NCBI RefSeq assembly: GCF_024124825.1
Contig: NZ_JAMXSS010000002.1
Span: 3,764,169 to 3,828,168 of the forward strand
Direction of reading: 5' to 3'
DNA: 64,000 nucleotides
DNA from: Arthrobacter sp. H16F315
Lineage (GTDB): Bacteria; Actinomycetota; Actinomycetes; Actinomycetales; Micrococcaceae
Shown here: positions 1 through 8,505 of the stretch, in pieces
Numbering within the stretch: position 1 is the first letter of the stretch
Layout: each line of letters starts with the position of its first letter
Program-made: the position numbers and the translations under genes
Notes under the pieces: model-generated
The model's input: the letters and a program-made list of their open reading frames with translations, nothing else
Databases searched by the model: none
Told to the model about the DNA's origin: nothing

Positions 1-37
1 GGTTGTTTTCAGCTGATCCCGGACATTGAATAGGGGT

Positions 38-430
38 ATGGTATTTTCCCCGCAAGACCCACTGACCGAGTTCCTGGCCCTGCTCAAGGCCGAAAGCCGC
101 GACGGGGTGCTGGGCCTTGACTGCGGACGGGGCGCGGACGGCCTGCGTTTTGTCCAGTCCGGCATTCATTTCACCGGCGTGGACCGGTCCGAGGAGAACA
201 TCCATGCGGCCCGGGCCCACGGGCTGGAGGCTTCGGTCGCAGGGGCCGGCGCACTGCCCTTTGCCGACTCGGCGTTCCCGTCGGTGTGGGCGGTCGAGGC
301 CCTGGCGGGCCTGCCCCCGGCGGAATGGGACGACGTTGTGAACGAACTGGGCCGCGTTGCGGCACCCGGGGCGCCAATCGCCGTCGTACGCCCCGGCGAA
401 GGCGTAACAGTCCTCCGCTCCCCCGCCTGA
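38..430 (+). CDS. Short class I SAM-dependent methyltransferase-like protein
   Basis: A 130-residue protein carrying only the N-terminal half of a Rossmann methyltransferase fold. A degenerate motif I (VLGLDCGRG, about residues 24-32) would bind the AdoMet ribose, and GVDRSEENI (about 47-55) resembles the acidic strand-2 motif that contacts adenosine. The later strands that normally carry the substrate site are missing, since typical family members are 200-270 residues. Activity is therefore doubtful. The ATG at 38 is chosen over TTG at 26, although neither has a well-spaced ribosome binding site. The TGA at 428-430 is followed immediately by the first base of a perfect palindrome, so the gene may have been shortened or capped by that repeat. 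No partner gene suggests a substrate. Confidence 0.6.
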   Translation: MVFSPQDPLTEFLALLKAESRDGVLGLDCGRGADGLRFVQSGIHFTGVDRSEENIHAARAHGLEASVAGAGALPFADSAFPSVWAVEALAGLPPAEWDDVVNELGRVAAPGAPIAVVRPGEGVTVLRSPA

Positions 431-496
431 CCCAACTGACTCGCAGCAGGGGTCGTTTTGGGCGCTCAAAACGACCCCTGCTGCGAGTCAGTTGGG
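431..496. repeat. 66-bp perfect palindrome, copy A (solo)
   Basis: The arms 431-460 and 467-496 are exact 30-bp reverse complements around a 6-nt centre (461-466). The outer arm begins CCCAACTGACTCGCAGC and the inner arm ends GTCGTTTTG. Two related copies lie at 40220-40285 and 41273-41338. The outer 17 bp are identical in all three, while the inner stem differs but stays fully paired. The element starts on the base after the stop codon at 428-430. There is no T-tract after the stem, so it is not a canonical terminator, though the hairpin could still affect transcript ends. Here it has no nuclease gene attached. Confidence 0.95.
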
Positions 497-509
497 GAGG
501 CCCGTGTCC

Positions 510-515
510 TAGGCT
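510..515 (+). promoter_or_regulatory. Putative -10 element (TAGGCT) of a leaderless promoter
   Basis: TAGGCT ends 6 nt before the ATG at 522, the distance expected if transcription starts at the A of the start codon. The same hexamer stands at the same distance before the ATG at 41962. GGAGG at 516-520 is only one base from the ATG and too close to act as a normal ribosome binding site, which supports a leaderless reading. Confidence 0.45.
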
Positions 516-521
516 GGAGGC

Positions 522-1040
522 ATGGCTCCCATTTACGCTTTCGCCGGGGACACCCCGGCTGTCCATAACTCCGTTTTCATCGCGCCGAGCGCCTCAGTGA
601 TCGGCAAAGCGACCCTCGCGGAAAACTCCAGCGCGTTTTATGGCGTATCCGTCCGGGCAGACACCGCCGCAATCAGCGTCGGCGCCGGCAGCAACCTGCA
701 GGACAACGTGGTCCTGCACGCTGACCCCGGCTTTCCCTGCACCGTGGGCGCCCGGGTCAGCGTCGGGCACAGCGCCGTCGTCCATGGCTGCACGGTCGAG
801 GACGACTGCCTGATCGGCATGAGCGCCACCATCCTCAACGGCGCCGTCATCGGGGCAGGGTCACTGGTCGCAGCCGGCGCGGTGGTGCTGGAAGGAACCA
901 TCATTCCGCCGCGTTCGCTGGTCGCCGGGGTGCCGGCAAAGGTCCGCCGCGAACTCAGCGACGAGGAGTTCGCCGGCGTCCAGCAGAACGCGGCACACTA
1001 CCGGGAGCTGGCCCGGGCGCACCTCGAAATGCACGGCTAA
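522..1040 (+). CDS. Gamma-class carbonic anhydrase / hexapeptide-repeat protein
   Basis: A 172-residue left-handed beta-helix protein of the YrdA/PaaY/gamma-carbonic anhydrase family, of normal length. Hexapeptide repeats run from about residue 15 to 130. The three metal-binding histidines are visible as His66 (VVLH), His83 and His88 (VGHSAVVHG), and the conserved Arg/Asp pair sits in SVRAD (44-48). The C-terminal helix (about 145-172) packs on the trimer. By family it would bind Zn or Fe and may hydrate CO2, but many members have unproven activity. It is cytosolic and stands alone between the solo palindrome and the convergent amine-oxidase gene. The start is set by ATG 522 with TAGGCT just upstream. 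Confidence 0.88.
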   Translation: MAPIYAFAGDTPAVHNSVFIAPSASVIGKATLAENSSAFYGVSVRADTAAISVGAGSNLQDNVVLHADPGFPCTVGARVSVGHSAVVHGCTVEDDCLIGMSATILNGAVIGAGSLVAAGAVVLEGTIIPPRSLVAGVPAKVRRELSDEEFAGVQQNAAHYRELARAHLEMHG

Positions 1041-1073
1041 GGACCCTCATCCAGACGGCTCGGTCCAGGGAGC

Positions 1074-2776
1074 TCAGTCCAGGGAGATCGGGCCCAACTC
1101 CGCCAGCAGATCGCCCGGTCCCGGATTGCCGGCGGCCGATGACCCGCCGAGGTGCCGGACGACTCCCCAGGCCGCGTTCAGCCCGGTGGTAACGGCGCCT
1201 TCGGCCCAGCCCGCAGTAAAGGACACGTCGTCCCCAGCCAGGAAGATGCCCCGCTGCTGCTCCGGGAGCTGATCCTGCTTAAAGTGGCTGAACAGCCGCT
1301 GCTGGTAACGGTAGTGCCCCGGCAGGTTGGCTTTGAAGGCCCCCATGAAGTTGGGGTCCGCTTCCCAGGAGACTGTGATGGGCTGGCCCACGATGTGGCT
1401 GGCAATGTCCACGCCCGGGTAGATCTGCGCGAGCGAGTGCAGCATCAGTTCCGTCCTCTGGTCCGCGTCCAAGGCCAGCCATTTGAGCGCGTCGTCATTC
1501 CAGGTGTAGGAGAGCAGGATCACCGCAGGCTTCTCCGGCCCGTTGTCCAGCAGGTAGGTGGCCCGGTTCAGCCGGTCCGTCAGCGTCATGGACATCACTT
1601 CGCGGCCGGTGGCGGGATCAATATCCTTCCAGAACGGCCTGTCGACCATCACAAAGGTCTTGGACGACTGCATGTAGTGCGAGCGCTCGATTGCAGTCCA
1701 CAATTCTGCCGGGAACAAGGTTTCCTCGGTGTGGATCCGCGTCGACAGCAGCCACGACTGGCACGTGCTGATAACAGCGGGATAGGCGGCCTCCCGGCCC
1801 CACCGTTCCCGGATCCGGAAATCACTGCTGCCGTCCCGGGCGATCCTGTCCACGGCGCCCCTGGGGCGCCTGCGTGCAGCGATGCCAGTGACGTCCCGTC
1901 GGGCCAGTGCACCATGCCCGACGGCGCATGCTCCCAGAGCGCGTCCGGGAGCCGTTGCGCTCCGCCGGCAATAAGCCGGTGCGCGTCGTCGGCATCGGTG
2001 TACACCACACGCAGGATCTCCAGGATGGAGTTGGGGAAGTCCGTGTCCCAGCCGCCGGTGCCGAAGCCCACCTGGCCGAAGGCCTCGCGGTGCGCGAAGC
2101 CGGCCTTCTTGAACGATTCGCTGCCGGCGATGAATCCGTAAAAGGTCTGTTCGTCCAGCAGCGGCAGCAGCGCGTTCCACAGTTCCTTGATCCGGGCGGT
2201 GTCCCGGGCGCGGATGGCCTCCTGCATCTCGCTGAACTTGGCGCCGTCGTTGACGGCAGCTTTCCAGGCATCGGCGACTTCGCGGAAGAACGGCGGCAGG
2301 TCCGCGGGCGTGCTGGCGTAGTACTTTTTGCCCGCCAGCTCAATGACGGTGCTGGAGGTAATAGCGGCCAGCGGATTCGGGAACTCCTGGGTTTCCAGCC
2401 CCAGCATCTCCACATAGTGGTAGAAAGCCTTCCCCGAGACGGGAAAGCGCATCCCGCCCAGATCGGCCACGACGCCGGCGGCCGAGGGGAAGGTGGCCGT
2501 CCGCAGCCGCCCGCCGATCCGGTCCGCCTCGTAGATGACGGGCCGGAGGCCCAGTTTCATCAGCTCGTAGGCCGCCACCAGCCCGGAAAGGCCGGCACCC
2601 ACTACTGCCACTTCGGTTCCGTACAGCTCTTCCGGGATGGCGCCCAGTCCGTCCGGATGGGCCAGGTAATGGTCGTAGCTGAACGGGAAGTCAGGGTTCA
2701 GCATGGTGATGGGAGCCTGGACTCCGGAGTCCGGAGTTGTGGTTCCCGGGGCGGGCAGTTCTGTGGCGGTTGTCAT
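1074..2776 (-). pseudogene. L-lysine 2-monooxygenase-like (DavB family) flavoprotein, frameshifted
   Basis: Two reading frames join to one flavin amine oxidase of about 567 residues, the usual length of bacterial lysine/arginine/tryptophan 2-monooxygenases. The N-terminal part has the FAD Rossmann motif (VAVVGAGLSGLVAAYEL) and GGRLRT. The C-terminal part has MQSSKTFVMVDRPFWKD, PITVSWEADP and the FAD-closing GIFLAGDDVSFTAGWAEGA. The frame breaks near 1854-1870, in a GC-rich dyad (GGCGCCCC-T-GGGGCGCC). One extra G in the 1863-1866 run restores a family-like junction (APRGAVDRIARDG). By family it would oxidatively decarboxylate a basic amino acid to an amide (lysine to 5-aminovaleramide). It is 13 bp downstream of the permease gene in the same direction. 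Either a real null allele or a one-base consensus error; the exact substrate is inferred. Confidence 0.82.
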
Positions 2777-2789
2777 AAGTGGCTGGCTT

Positions 2790-4313
2790 TCATCGGTTCG
2801 GGACGGAAGTGGTGTCGGCGGGGGCTGCGCCGGATAGTTCACGGTATTCCTCGGAGCTGAGTGCCGCCACCCGGGAGTTCCTGCGGCTGTAGCCGAAGTA
2901 GACGGCCAGCCCCACCAGCATCCAGAGCCCGAAGACCACCCAGGTCTCGGCGCCAAGGTTGAGCATCAGGTAGCCGCACATCGCGGCGCCCAGCAGGGGC
3001 GTCAGCGGAAACAGGGGAACGCGGAAACTCCTTTTGAGTTCCGGCCGGCTGCGCCGCAGGTAGATGACGGCGACGTTGACCAGGGCGAAAGCGAAAAGCG
3101 TGCCGATGCTGGTGGCGTCCGCCAGGGCGCCGAGCGGGACGAGGCCTGCCGTGAGGGCGACGACGACGCCGACAATCAGGGTCCCGGCGACCGGCGTGCC
3201 GGTTCGGGGCGAGACACGGCCGAAGATCCTGGGGACCATACCGTCCCTTGCCATCGCGAGCAGGATGCGGGTCTGACCGTAGAGGACCGTCAGCACAATG
3301 CTGGCGATGGCCAGCACGGCCCCGACGGCGAATACCAGCCCAACCCAGGGTTGGCCGGTGGTCTCCTCCAGGATTTTCACGAGGGCGGCTTCGGTGCCAT
3401 CGAACCAGCCCCAGGGACGTGCGCCGATCGCTGCGACGGCGACTAGCACGTAGATGGTTGTAACAATCAGCATCGAGAGCAGGATGGCCCTGGGCAGATC
3501 GCGTTTGGGATTGCGGGCTTCCTCGCCGGCCGTGGAGGCCGCGTCGAAGCCGATGTAGGAGAAGAAGACCCGGGAGGCTGCCGCCGAGACGCCGGCAGCG
3601 CCCATCGGCATCAGCGGCTCGAAGTGTGCGCCGTTGAATGCCGTGAAGGCCACGGCGCAGAAGAAGACCAGGATGCCCACCTTGATCAGGACGATGGCCG
3701 TGTTGATCCCTGCGCTTTCCTTGGCGCCCCGGACCAGCAGCGCCATGGCGAGGACCACGATCAGGATCGCCGGCGCGTTCAGCACTCCGCCGTCGCCGGG
3801 AGGCTGCGAAAGAGCATCCGGCAGGGCCAGGCCAAAGACGGCGAGGGCTTCGTTGACGTACTGGCCGGCACCGACTGCGACGGCGGCCACGGAAACAGCG
3901 TATTCGAGCACCAGGCACCAGCCACAGATCCAGGCCATGCCTTCGCCCATGGTCGCGTAGGTGTACGAATAACTCGATCCTGCCGCGGGGACCATCCCGG
4001 CCATTTCGGCATAGGAGACGGCGGAGAGCAGCGCGGCGAGGCCGGCGATGGCGAAGGAGATCCAGATGGCCGGACCGGCCAGCGGGACGGATTCGCCCAG
4101 GATCACCAGGATGCCGGTTCCGAGGGTGGCGCCAACGCTGATCATCGTCAGTTGCAGCACACCGAAGCTGCGGACCAGCCGCGTGCCGCCGTGGCCGGTT
4201 TCCGCTTCGCTGACGAGCTGTCCGATCGGCTTGCGGCGGAGCAGCTGCGCCGCAAGCCCGGGCCGGCCTGTTGTGGCCGGCGGCCGTTCTCCCATAAGGG
4301 TTGGCACAGTCAT
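2790..4313 (-). CDS. APC-family amino acid permease
   Basis: A 507-residue integral membrane protein of the amino acid-polyamine-organocation superfamily, with about 12 hydrophobic segments. The first helix has the family signature GATLGTGIL, where the substrate carboxylate is bound by backbone atoms, and FFSYIGFDA and NPKRDLPRAI are typical of the middle of the protein. The start is placed at ATG 4313 because the residues encoded further upstream (to 4415) are polar, unlike the family, and would run into the divergent promoter region. The gene lies just upstream of the DavB-like gene, so the pair probably forms an operon that imports and oxidises an amino acid such as lysine or arginine. PucR, encoded divergently, is the likely regulator. 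Confidence 0.85.
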   Translation of the reverse strand: MTVPTLMGERPPATTGRPGLAAQLLRRKPIGQLVSEAETGHGGTRLVRSFGVLQLTMISVGATLGTGILVILGESVPLAGPAIWISFAIAGLAALLSAVSYAEMAGMVPAAGSSYSYTYATMGEGMAWICGWCLVLEYAVSVAAVAVGAGQYVNEALAVFGLALPDALSQPPGDGGVLNAPAILIVVLAMALLVRGAKESAGINTAIVLIKVGILVFFCAVAFTAFNGAHFEPLMPMGAAGVSAAASRVFFSYIGFDAASTAGEEARNPKRDLPRAILLSMLIVTTIYVLVAVAAIGARPWGWFDGTEAALVKILEETTGQPWVGLVFAVGAVLAIASIVLTVLYGQTRILLAMARDGMVPRIFGRVSPRTGTPVAGTLIVGVVVALTAGLVPLGALADATSIGTLFAFALVNVAVIYLRRSRPELKRSFRVPLFPLTPLLGAAMCGYLMLNLGAETWVVFGLWMLVGLAVYFGYSRRNSRVAALSSEEYRELSGAAPADTTSVPNR

Positions 4314-4366
4314 CGTTGACGTCCGTTCTGCAGTAGTGGTAATTTCCCCGGCTCCAGCGTAAGCGT

Positions 4367-4382
4367 GTGAGCCAGCTCTCAC
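4367..4382. promoter_or_regulatory. Candidate operator dyad in the permease/PucR divergent region
   Basis: GTGAG (4367-4371) and CTCAC (4378-4382) form a 5-bp inverted repeat with a 6-nt spacer, between the divergent starts at 4313 and 4454. A similar sequence, GTGAG-N4-CTCAC, occurs at 44617-44630 before the XRE-cupin gene. A PucR site is possible but the dyad is short and could be chance. Confidence 0.3.
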
Positions 4383-4453
4383 GGATGTGCAAAATGACCT
4401 AGAGTATTCATTCATGAGACTTTATGCACTACCGTTCCAGAATCGGGGCGCCG

Positions 4454-6925
4454 ATGGCAACCGTGACTGCTGACGGCTCCGAGCGCCTGGGTTTTGTCAC
4501 CCTGGACCGGTTCCTGCAGCAGCTGCCGCCGGAGCTGGAAGTCCTTTACGACGGCGGCAACGGCTCGGAACGGCTTCGCTGGGTGGAGCCGAGCGAGCTG
4601 GCGGACCCCACCCCGTATCTGCTCGATGGCGAGTTCCTGCTCACCGCCGGCCTTCCGTTCCTGGGCGGGGGCGGACAGGAGGATTTCGCGGACGCCTACG
4701 TGCAGCGGCTGGTGGCAGCGCGCGTCTGCGCGCTGGGCTTTGGCCTGGAACCCTATTTCGACACTGTCCCGGAAGCCGTTGTCCTGGCCTGCCGGCGACA
4801 CAACCTGACCCTTGTGGCCGTGCCGAAGACTGTTCCCTTCGCCGCGGTCGGACTGGAGTTCTCGCAGCTGCTGGAATCGGACAACGCCACCACGTTCCGG
4901 CAACTCGCGGACACAAACAGGCAGCTGATGCGAGCGGTGCTCTCGGCGCGGCCGGAACACGAACTCCTGGCCGCGCTGGTGCAGCAGGTGCCCGTGTGGG
5001 CTGCGCTTGTGGGGTCCGACGGCCGGCTGCGCGCCCGCGGATCCGCCCGAGCGCCGGGAGCGGGCACCACACCGGCCGCGGACATGGCAACGCTGCAGCC
5101 GCTGCTGGCGCGGCTGCTCGCCGGCAGCGGCCCGCGTGTGGAGCTGGACTCATTCGGCACGGCCGGGTCTGAGCTGGTCTTCGGCTATCCCCTGCGCAGC
5201 ACCCGGGACGCCAATCTGGGCGCGCTGGTGCTGGGCACCGGCGCGCCGCTGACGCCGGCCCAGAACAGCGTCGTCTCCACCGCCGTCGGGCTCCTGGAAC
5301 TGCTGGTACGCCAGCGCACCAGCGGTTCGCTGGCCCCGAGCCAGCTCGCGACGGCGCTGCTGCTGCACCCGGAGAGCCTGGCGACGGCAGGCACCCGCCA
5401 GCTCAACGGGCTCAAAGACCTCTTGGCGCAGAGCATTTCCTCCACCCGGTCCGGCCAGCTGCGTGTGGTTCTTGGCGTCCGGCCTGCCCCCGCGTCCGCG
5501 GACGGCCCGGCCGGCAGGGCCGGTCGTGCCGGCGACAGTCCCGTCCGGGAGCTGCTGGAGTGGCGCAGGATGTTCGATACGAAGCTCGTGGAGATCACCG
5601 ACGACGGTTTTGCCGCCATTACCAGGCTGAAGGTCGACGACGGCGTGCTGGCCGGTGTGGAGCGGCTCGGCTGGCGCCTTGTGGTCGGGAGCGCGACCGA
5701 ACTGTCCGGACTGTCGAACGCTTTCCGTCAGGCCTCGTCCCTGCGCGGCCGCGTCGAGGCCACCGGAACCAGCGTCCGGGTCGATGAGGTGACGTGGTCG
5801 GTGGGCGGGCTGCTCGGCAAGGAGGCGGGGACCCTCCTGGCCACCCGGCTGCTGGCCCCCGTACTGGCGCTGGAACCGGAGCGCCGGGACAACCTGATTG
5901 GGATCCTCCGCGCGTGGCTTGGCGCGAACGGCAGCTGGGATGCCACCGCGAAGGCGACGGACCTGCACCGCAACAGCGTCCGGCGGCAGATCGGCATCCT
6001 CGCCGAGCTCCTGGACCTCGACCTCAGCGCCGCCCAAGCCCGGGCAGAGCTCTGGTTTGCCTTGCAGTACGTTCACGATCCCGCCGGCATGATGGCGGCT
6101 GACTCCCCGATCCTGGCGTCACCTAGCGCCCGGTCCGGGTCAGCTGCCCCAGGAGCGGTAGGTCTGCGGGCGGCGGTCACCGAGATAGTCGACGCTGTGC
6201 CCGGCCCTGCCCGGCGCGGGCAGTTCCGCGAACAGCAACTGGGCCGCGGTTCCGGCCGACGCCAGCAGCGAGCCATCCGGTGCCGCAATAACACTGCCGC
6301 CCAGGAAGTCGCAGCCGTCCTCGGTTCCGGAGTGGTTGGCGTAGGCCACCGTCACGTGGTTTTCCAGTGCCCGCGCCCTGACCAGCAGCTGCGGCACCGA
6401 CTCGAACCCGGCAGCGAGGGCCGTCGGCACCAGCAGCAGTTCGGCGCCGGCGGCGGCGGCTGCGCGGACAGCCTCCGGAAATTCAACGTCGTAGCAAATA
6501 ACCATCGAGATCTTGAAGCCGCGAAAATCCACCACCCGGGGACGCGCCCGGGCCGGGACAAATGCCTGGTTCTCCGCCGGGCCGAAGAGGTGCACCTTGG
6601 CGTAACTCAGGAGCTCGTCGCCGTTCTCATCGAGGAGGGTGGAGGTAATTTGCCATTCCCCTGCCGCCGTGACCGCGGGAAGGCTGAAAACCAGCGCAAT
6701 GCCGTGGTTGCGGGCGATCCCTGCGAGGGCGTGCCGGATGGCCGGCAGCGCAGCAGGGTCGAACTCCGCCCGCAGCCGGAGGGGCGCATACCCCACCGGG
6801 AAAAGCTCGGGCGTAAGCAGCAGCCCGGCGCCGGCCGCGGCAGCCTCGCCGGCAGCCGCATCCACCGCAGCGCAATTCGCTTCTACGTCCAGCACGGCAG
6901 CATTCGCCTGCATCAGGGCCAGTAG
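4454..6925 (+). CDS. PucR-family transcriptional regulator with anomalous C-terminal readthrough
   Basis: The first about 545 residues form a PucR regulator: a PucR domain (about 10-130, with LLDGEFLLTAG), a variable sensor part, and a C-terminal HTH_30 domain (about 480-540, with DLHRNSVRRQIGILAELL). Family members usually end soon after WFALQ. Here that codon is near 6066, yet the frame stays open to 6925, giving about 280 extra low-complexity residues antisense to the whole amidase gene at 6140-6931. TGA codons occur at 6090 and 6100 in the other two frames, so a one-base slip would give a normal end. I regard the tail as non-functional. The start at ATG 4454 (GGGG 8 nt upstream) is preferred to 4424. 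It probably controls the divergent permease/DavB-like operon and the amidase. Confidence 0.75.
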   Translation: MATVTADGSERLGFVTLDRFLQQLPPELEVLYDGGNGSERLRWVEPSELADPTPYLLDGEFLLTAGLPFLGGGGQEDFADAYVQRLVAARVCALGFGLEPYFDTVPEAVVLACRRHNLTLVAVPKTVPFAAVGLEFSQLLESDNATTFRQLADTNRQLMRAVLSARPEHELLAALVQQVPVWAALVGSDGRLRARGSARAPGAGTTPAADMATLQPLLARLLAGSGPRVELDSFGTAGSELVFGYPLRSTRDANLGALVLGTGAPLTPAQNSVVSTAVGLLELLVRQRTSGSLAPSQLATALLLHPESLATAGTRQLNGLKDLLAQSISSTRSGQLRVVLGVRPAPASADGPAGRAGRAGDSPVRELLEWRRMFDTKLVEITDDGFAAITRLKVDDGVLAGVERLGWRLVVGSATELSGLSNAFRQASSLRGRVEATGTSVRVDEVTWSVGGLLGKEAGTLLATRLLAPVLALEPERRDNLIGILRAWLGANGSWDATAKATDLHRNSVRRQIGILAELLDLDLSAAQARAELWFALQYVHDPAGMMAADSPILASPSARSGSAAPGAVGLRAAVTEIVDAVPGPARRGQFREQQLGRGSGRRQQRAIRCRNNTAAQEVAAVLGSGVVGVGHRHVVFQCPRPDQQLRHRLEPGSEGRRHQQQFGAGGGGCADSLRKFNVVANNHRDLEAAKIHHPGTRPGRDKCLVLRRAEEVHLGVTQELVAVLIEEGGGNLPFPCRRDRGKAENQRNAVVAGDPCEGVPDGRQRSRVELRPQPEGRIPHREKLGRKQQPGAGRGSLAGSRIHRSAIRFYVQHGSIRLHQGQ

Positions 6926-6931
6926 CACCAT
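6140..6931 (-). CDS. Carbon-nitrogen hydrolase (nitrilase superfamily), DavA-like amidase
   Basis: A 263-residue nitrilase-superfamily enzyme with the full catalytic triad: Glu42 (LLTPELF), Lys112 (YAKVHLFG) and Cys146 (VICYDVEFPE). Length and motifs match 5-aminovaleramide amidohydrolase (DavA), which hydrolyses the amide made by lysine 2-monooxygenase. A DavB-like gene lies 3.4 kb away in the same locus, which supports this reading. The start at ATG 6931 has GAGGTGG just upstream. The 3' end faces the PucR gene, whose open frame runs antisense through this entire gene. An omega-amidase or other small-amide substrate is possible. Confidence 0.85.
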   Translation of the reverse strand: MVLLALMQANAAVLDVEANCAAVDAAAGEAAAAGAGLLLTPELFPVGYAPLRLRAEFDPAALPAIRHALAGIARNHGIALVFSLPAVTAAGEWQITSTLLDENGDELLSYAKVHLFGPAENQAFVPARARPRVVDFRGFKISMVICYDVEFPEAVRAAAAAGAELLLVPTALAAGFESVPQLLVRARALENHVTVAYANHSGTEDGCDFLGGSVIAAPDGSLLASAGTAAQLLFAELPAPGRAGHSVDYLGDRRPQTYRSWGS

Positions 6932-7183
6932 TACCACCTCAGCGTCCGGGGCCCGCCCTCGGCGGCGGACTCTCGCATTCCCAGCGTAGCGACGCGGCGC
7001 CCCTGCCGCCCTGGTGCATTTCGGCCCGAAGGGTGCAGCAGTGGGGCGGAATGCCCCCTCCTTCGCCCCCGGCCCAGGGCACCGGCACTGCGCGGGGCCG
7101 GTGGTCAGCCGTTCGCCCCGGCTTCCAAGCTGCCATGCGTTAACTTCTTGACTACAAGATGCAAATACGGCACGCTTCATTTT

Positions 7184-8374
7184 ATGCCACCACCAACTCG
7201 CTCAACGAGGAGCCGAACCAAAAACCCGGGATCACAATCCGCGCTCCGGCATTTGAACCAGCAGCGGATCATTGAATGCCTGCTCGCCGGCCCCTCCACC
7301 CAGGCCGAACTCGCGCGGCAAACCGGCCTGTCGACGGCCACGGTTTCAAATATTGTCAAGATCATGCAGGACGCCGGACTGGCCTCCACCGAACCGATCA
7401 CCAGCTCCGGACGGCGGGCCCTGAACGTCCGGCTCAACAGCAACGGCGCCGTCGCCGTTGGCATCGACTTCGGCCGCCGGCACCTGCGGGTGGTCCTGGC
7501 GTCCCTGAGCTACCACGTCATCGCCGAGGAATCGGTACTGCTGCCCTTGGGGCACCACGCCGAGGAGGGCATCAAAGCCGCTGTCGGACTCCTGGATCGG
7601 CTCCTGGCGGACAGCGGCGTGGAACGCAGCGCGGTGGTTGGTGCCGGCGTCGGCATCCCCGGCCCCATTGACCGCCGGACGGGGACTGTGGTGCAGGGTG
7701 CGATCCTGCCCGAATGGGTGGGGATCAACATCCTGCAGCGCCTCGAGGAAGCCTTGGATCTGCCGGTTTTTGTGGACAACGATGCCAACCTGGGTGCCTT
7801 GTCGGAAGTCACCTGGGGTCCGCACACGGGCATCAACAACCTGATGTTCCTCAAGATCGGCTCCGGCATCGGCGCGGGGCTGATCCTGAACGGGATGCCC
7901 TACTACGGCAACGTGGGAATCACCGGTGAAATCGGCCATGCGACCATCCATGAGCACGGGCTGGTATGCCGCTGCGGGAACCGCGGCTGCCTGGAAACCA
8001 TCGCCTCCACCACCACCATGATCGAGCTCCTGGGCCGCGGCGAGGACAAGCCGTTAACCCCGGAGGACATTGTCCGCAAGGCCCTCGCCCGGGACTCCGC
8101 GACCCTGCGGGTGGTGGACGACGCCGGCCTCGCCGCCGGCCGCGCCCTGGGCAACGTGGCGAATCTGATCAATCCCGAAGTGATCGTGGTGGGAGGCCCG
8201 CTGGCGGAACTCGGGGAACTGCTGCTGGACCCGATCCGCCGGGGCCTGGTCCGGCACGCGGTACCCGTGGTCGGCGAGACAACCGTCCTGACAATGTCCT
8301 CCCTGGGTGGCCGCGCGGAAGCCCTCGGTGCCACCGCGCTGGTCTTCCAGCACGCCGGAATCCGGCGGAATTGA
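7184..8374 (+). CDS. ROK-family transcriptional repressor (XylR/NagC type)
   Basis: A 396-residue ROK regulator. An N-terminal winged helix (about 20-80, with TQAELARQTGLSTATVSNIVKIM) precedes a ROK sugar-kinase-like domain with FVDNDANLGALSE and the zinc-binding CRCGNRGCLE. Start ATG 7184 is used; a TTG at 7148 is in frame but upstream residues are unlike the family. The gene sits 131 bp upstream of a sugar ABC importer on the same strand, so it most likely represses that importer and is released by the imported sugar or a derivative. The sugar cannot be read from sequence. Confidence 0.88.
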   Translation: MPPPTRSTRSRTKNPGSQSALRHLNQQRIIECLLAGPSTQAELARQTGLSTATVSNIVKIMQDAGLASTEPITSSGRRALNVRLNSNGAVAVGIDFGRRHLRVVLASLSYHVIAEESVLLPLGHHAEEGIKAAVGLLDRLLADSGVERSAVVGAGVGIPGPIDRRTGTVVQGAILPEWVGINILQRLEEALDLPVFVDNDANLGALSEVTWGPHTGINNLMFLKIGSGIGAGLILNGMPYYGNVGITGEIGHATIHEHGLVCRCGNRGCLETIASTTTMIELLGRGEDKPLTPEDIVRKALARDSATLRVVDDAGLAAGRALGNVANLINPEVIVVGGPLAELGELLLDPIRRGLVRHAVPVVGETTVLTMSSLGGRAEALGATALVFQHAGIRRN

Positions 8375-8406
8375 GATTTTTGTTATCGGGCTGTTGCGTT
8401 AAAGAC

Positions 8407-8436
8407 TTGACGACAACGCCTGTGATCCAGTTTACT
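8407..8436 (+). promoter_or_regulatory. Candidate promoter of the monosaccharide importer operon
   Basis: TTGACG (8407-8412) and TTTACT (8431-8436) are separated by 18 nt, in the gap between the ROK gene and the ABC operon. GGAGG at 8490-8494 is the ribosome binding site of the first transporter gene. No clear ROK operator dyad was found next to it. Confidence 0.45.
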
Positions 8437-8505
8437 TTTTCATCAGACGGCCCTGCGGTTTGCAGGGGCGGACAACGAAGTCATGCATTGGAGGCGTAAG
8501 GGCAG

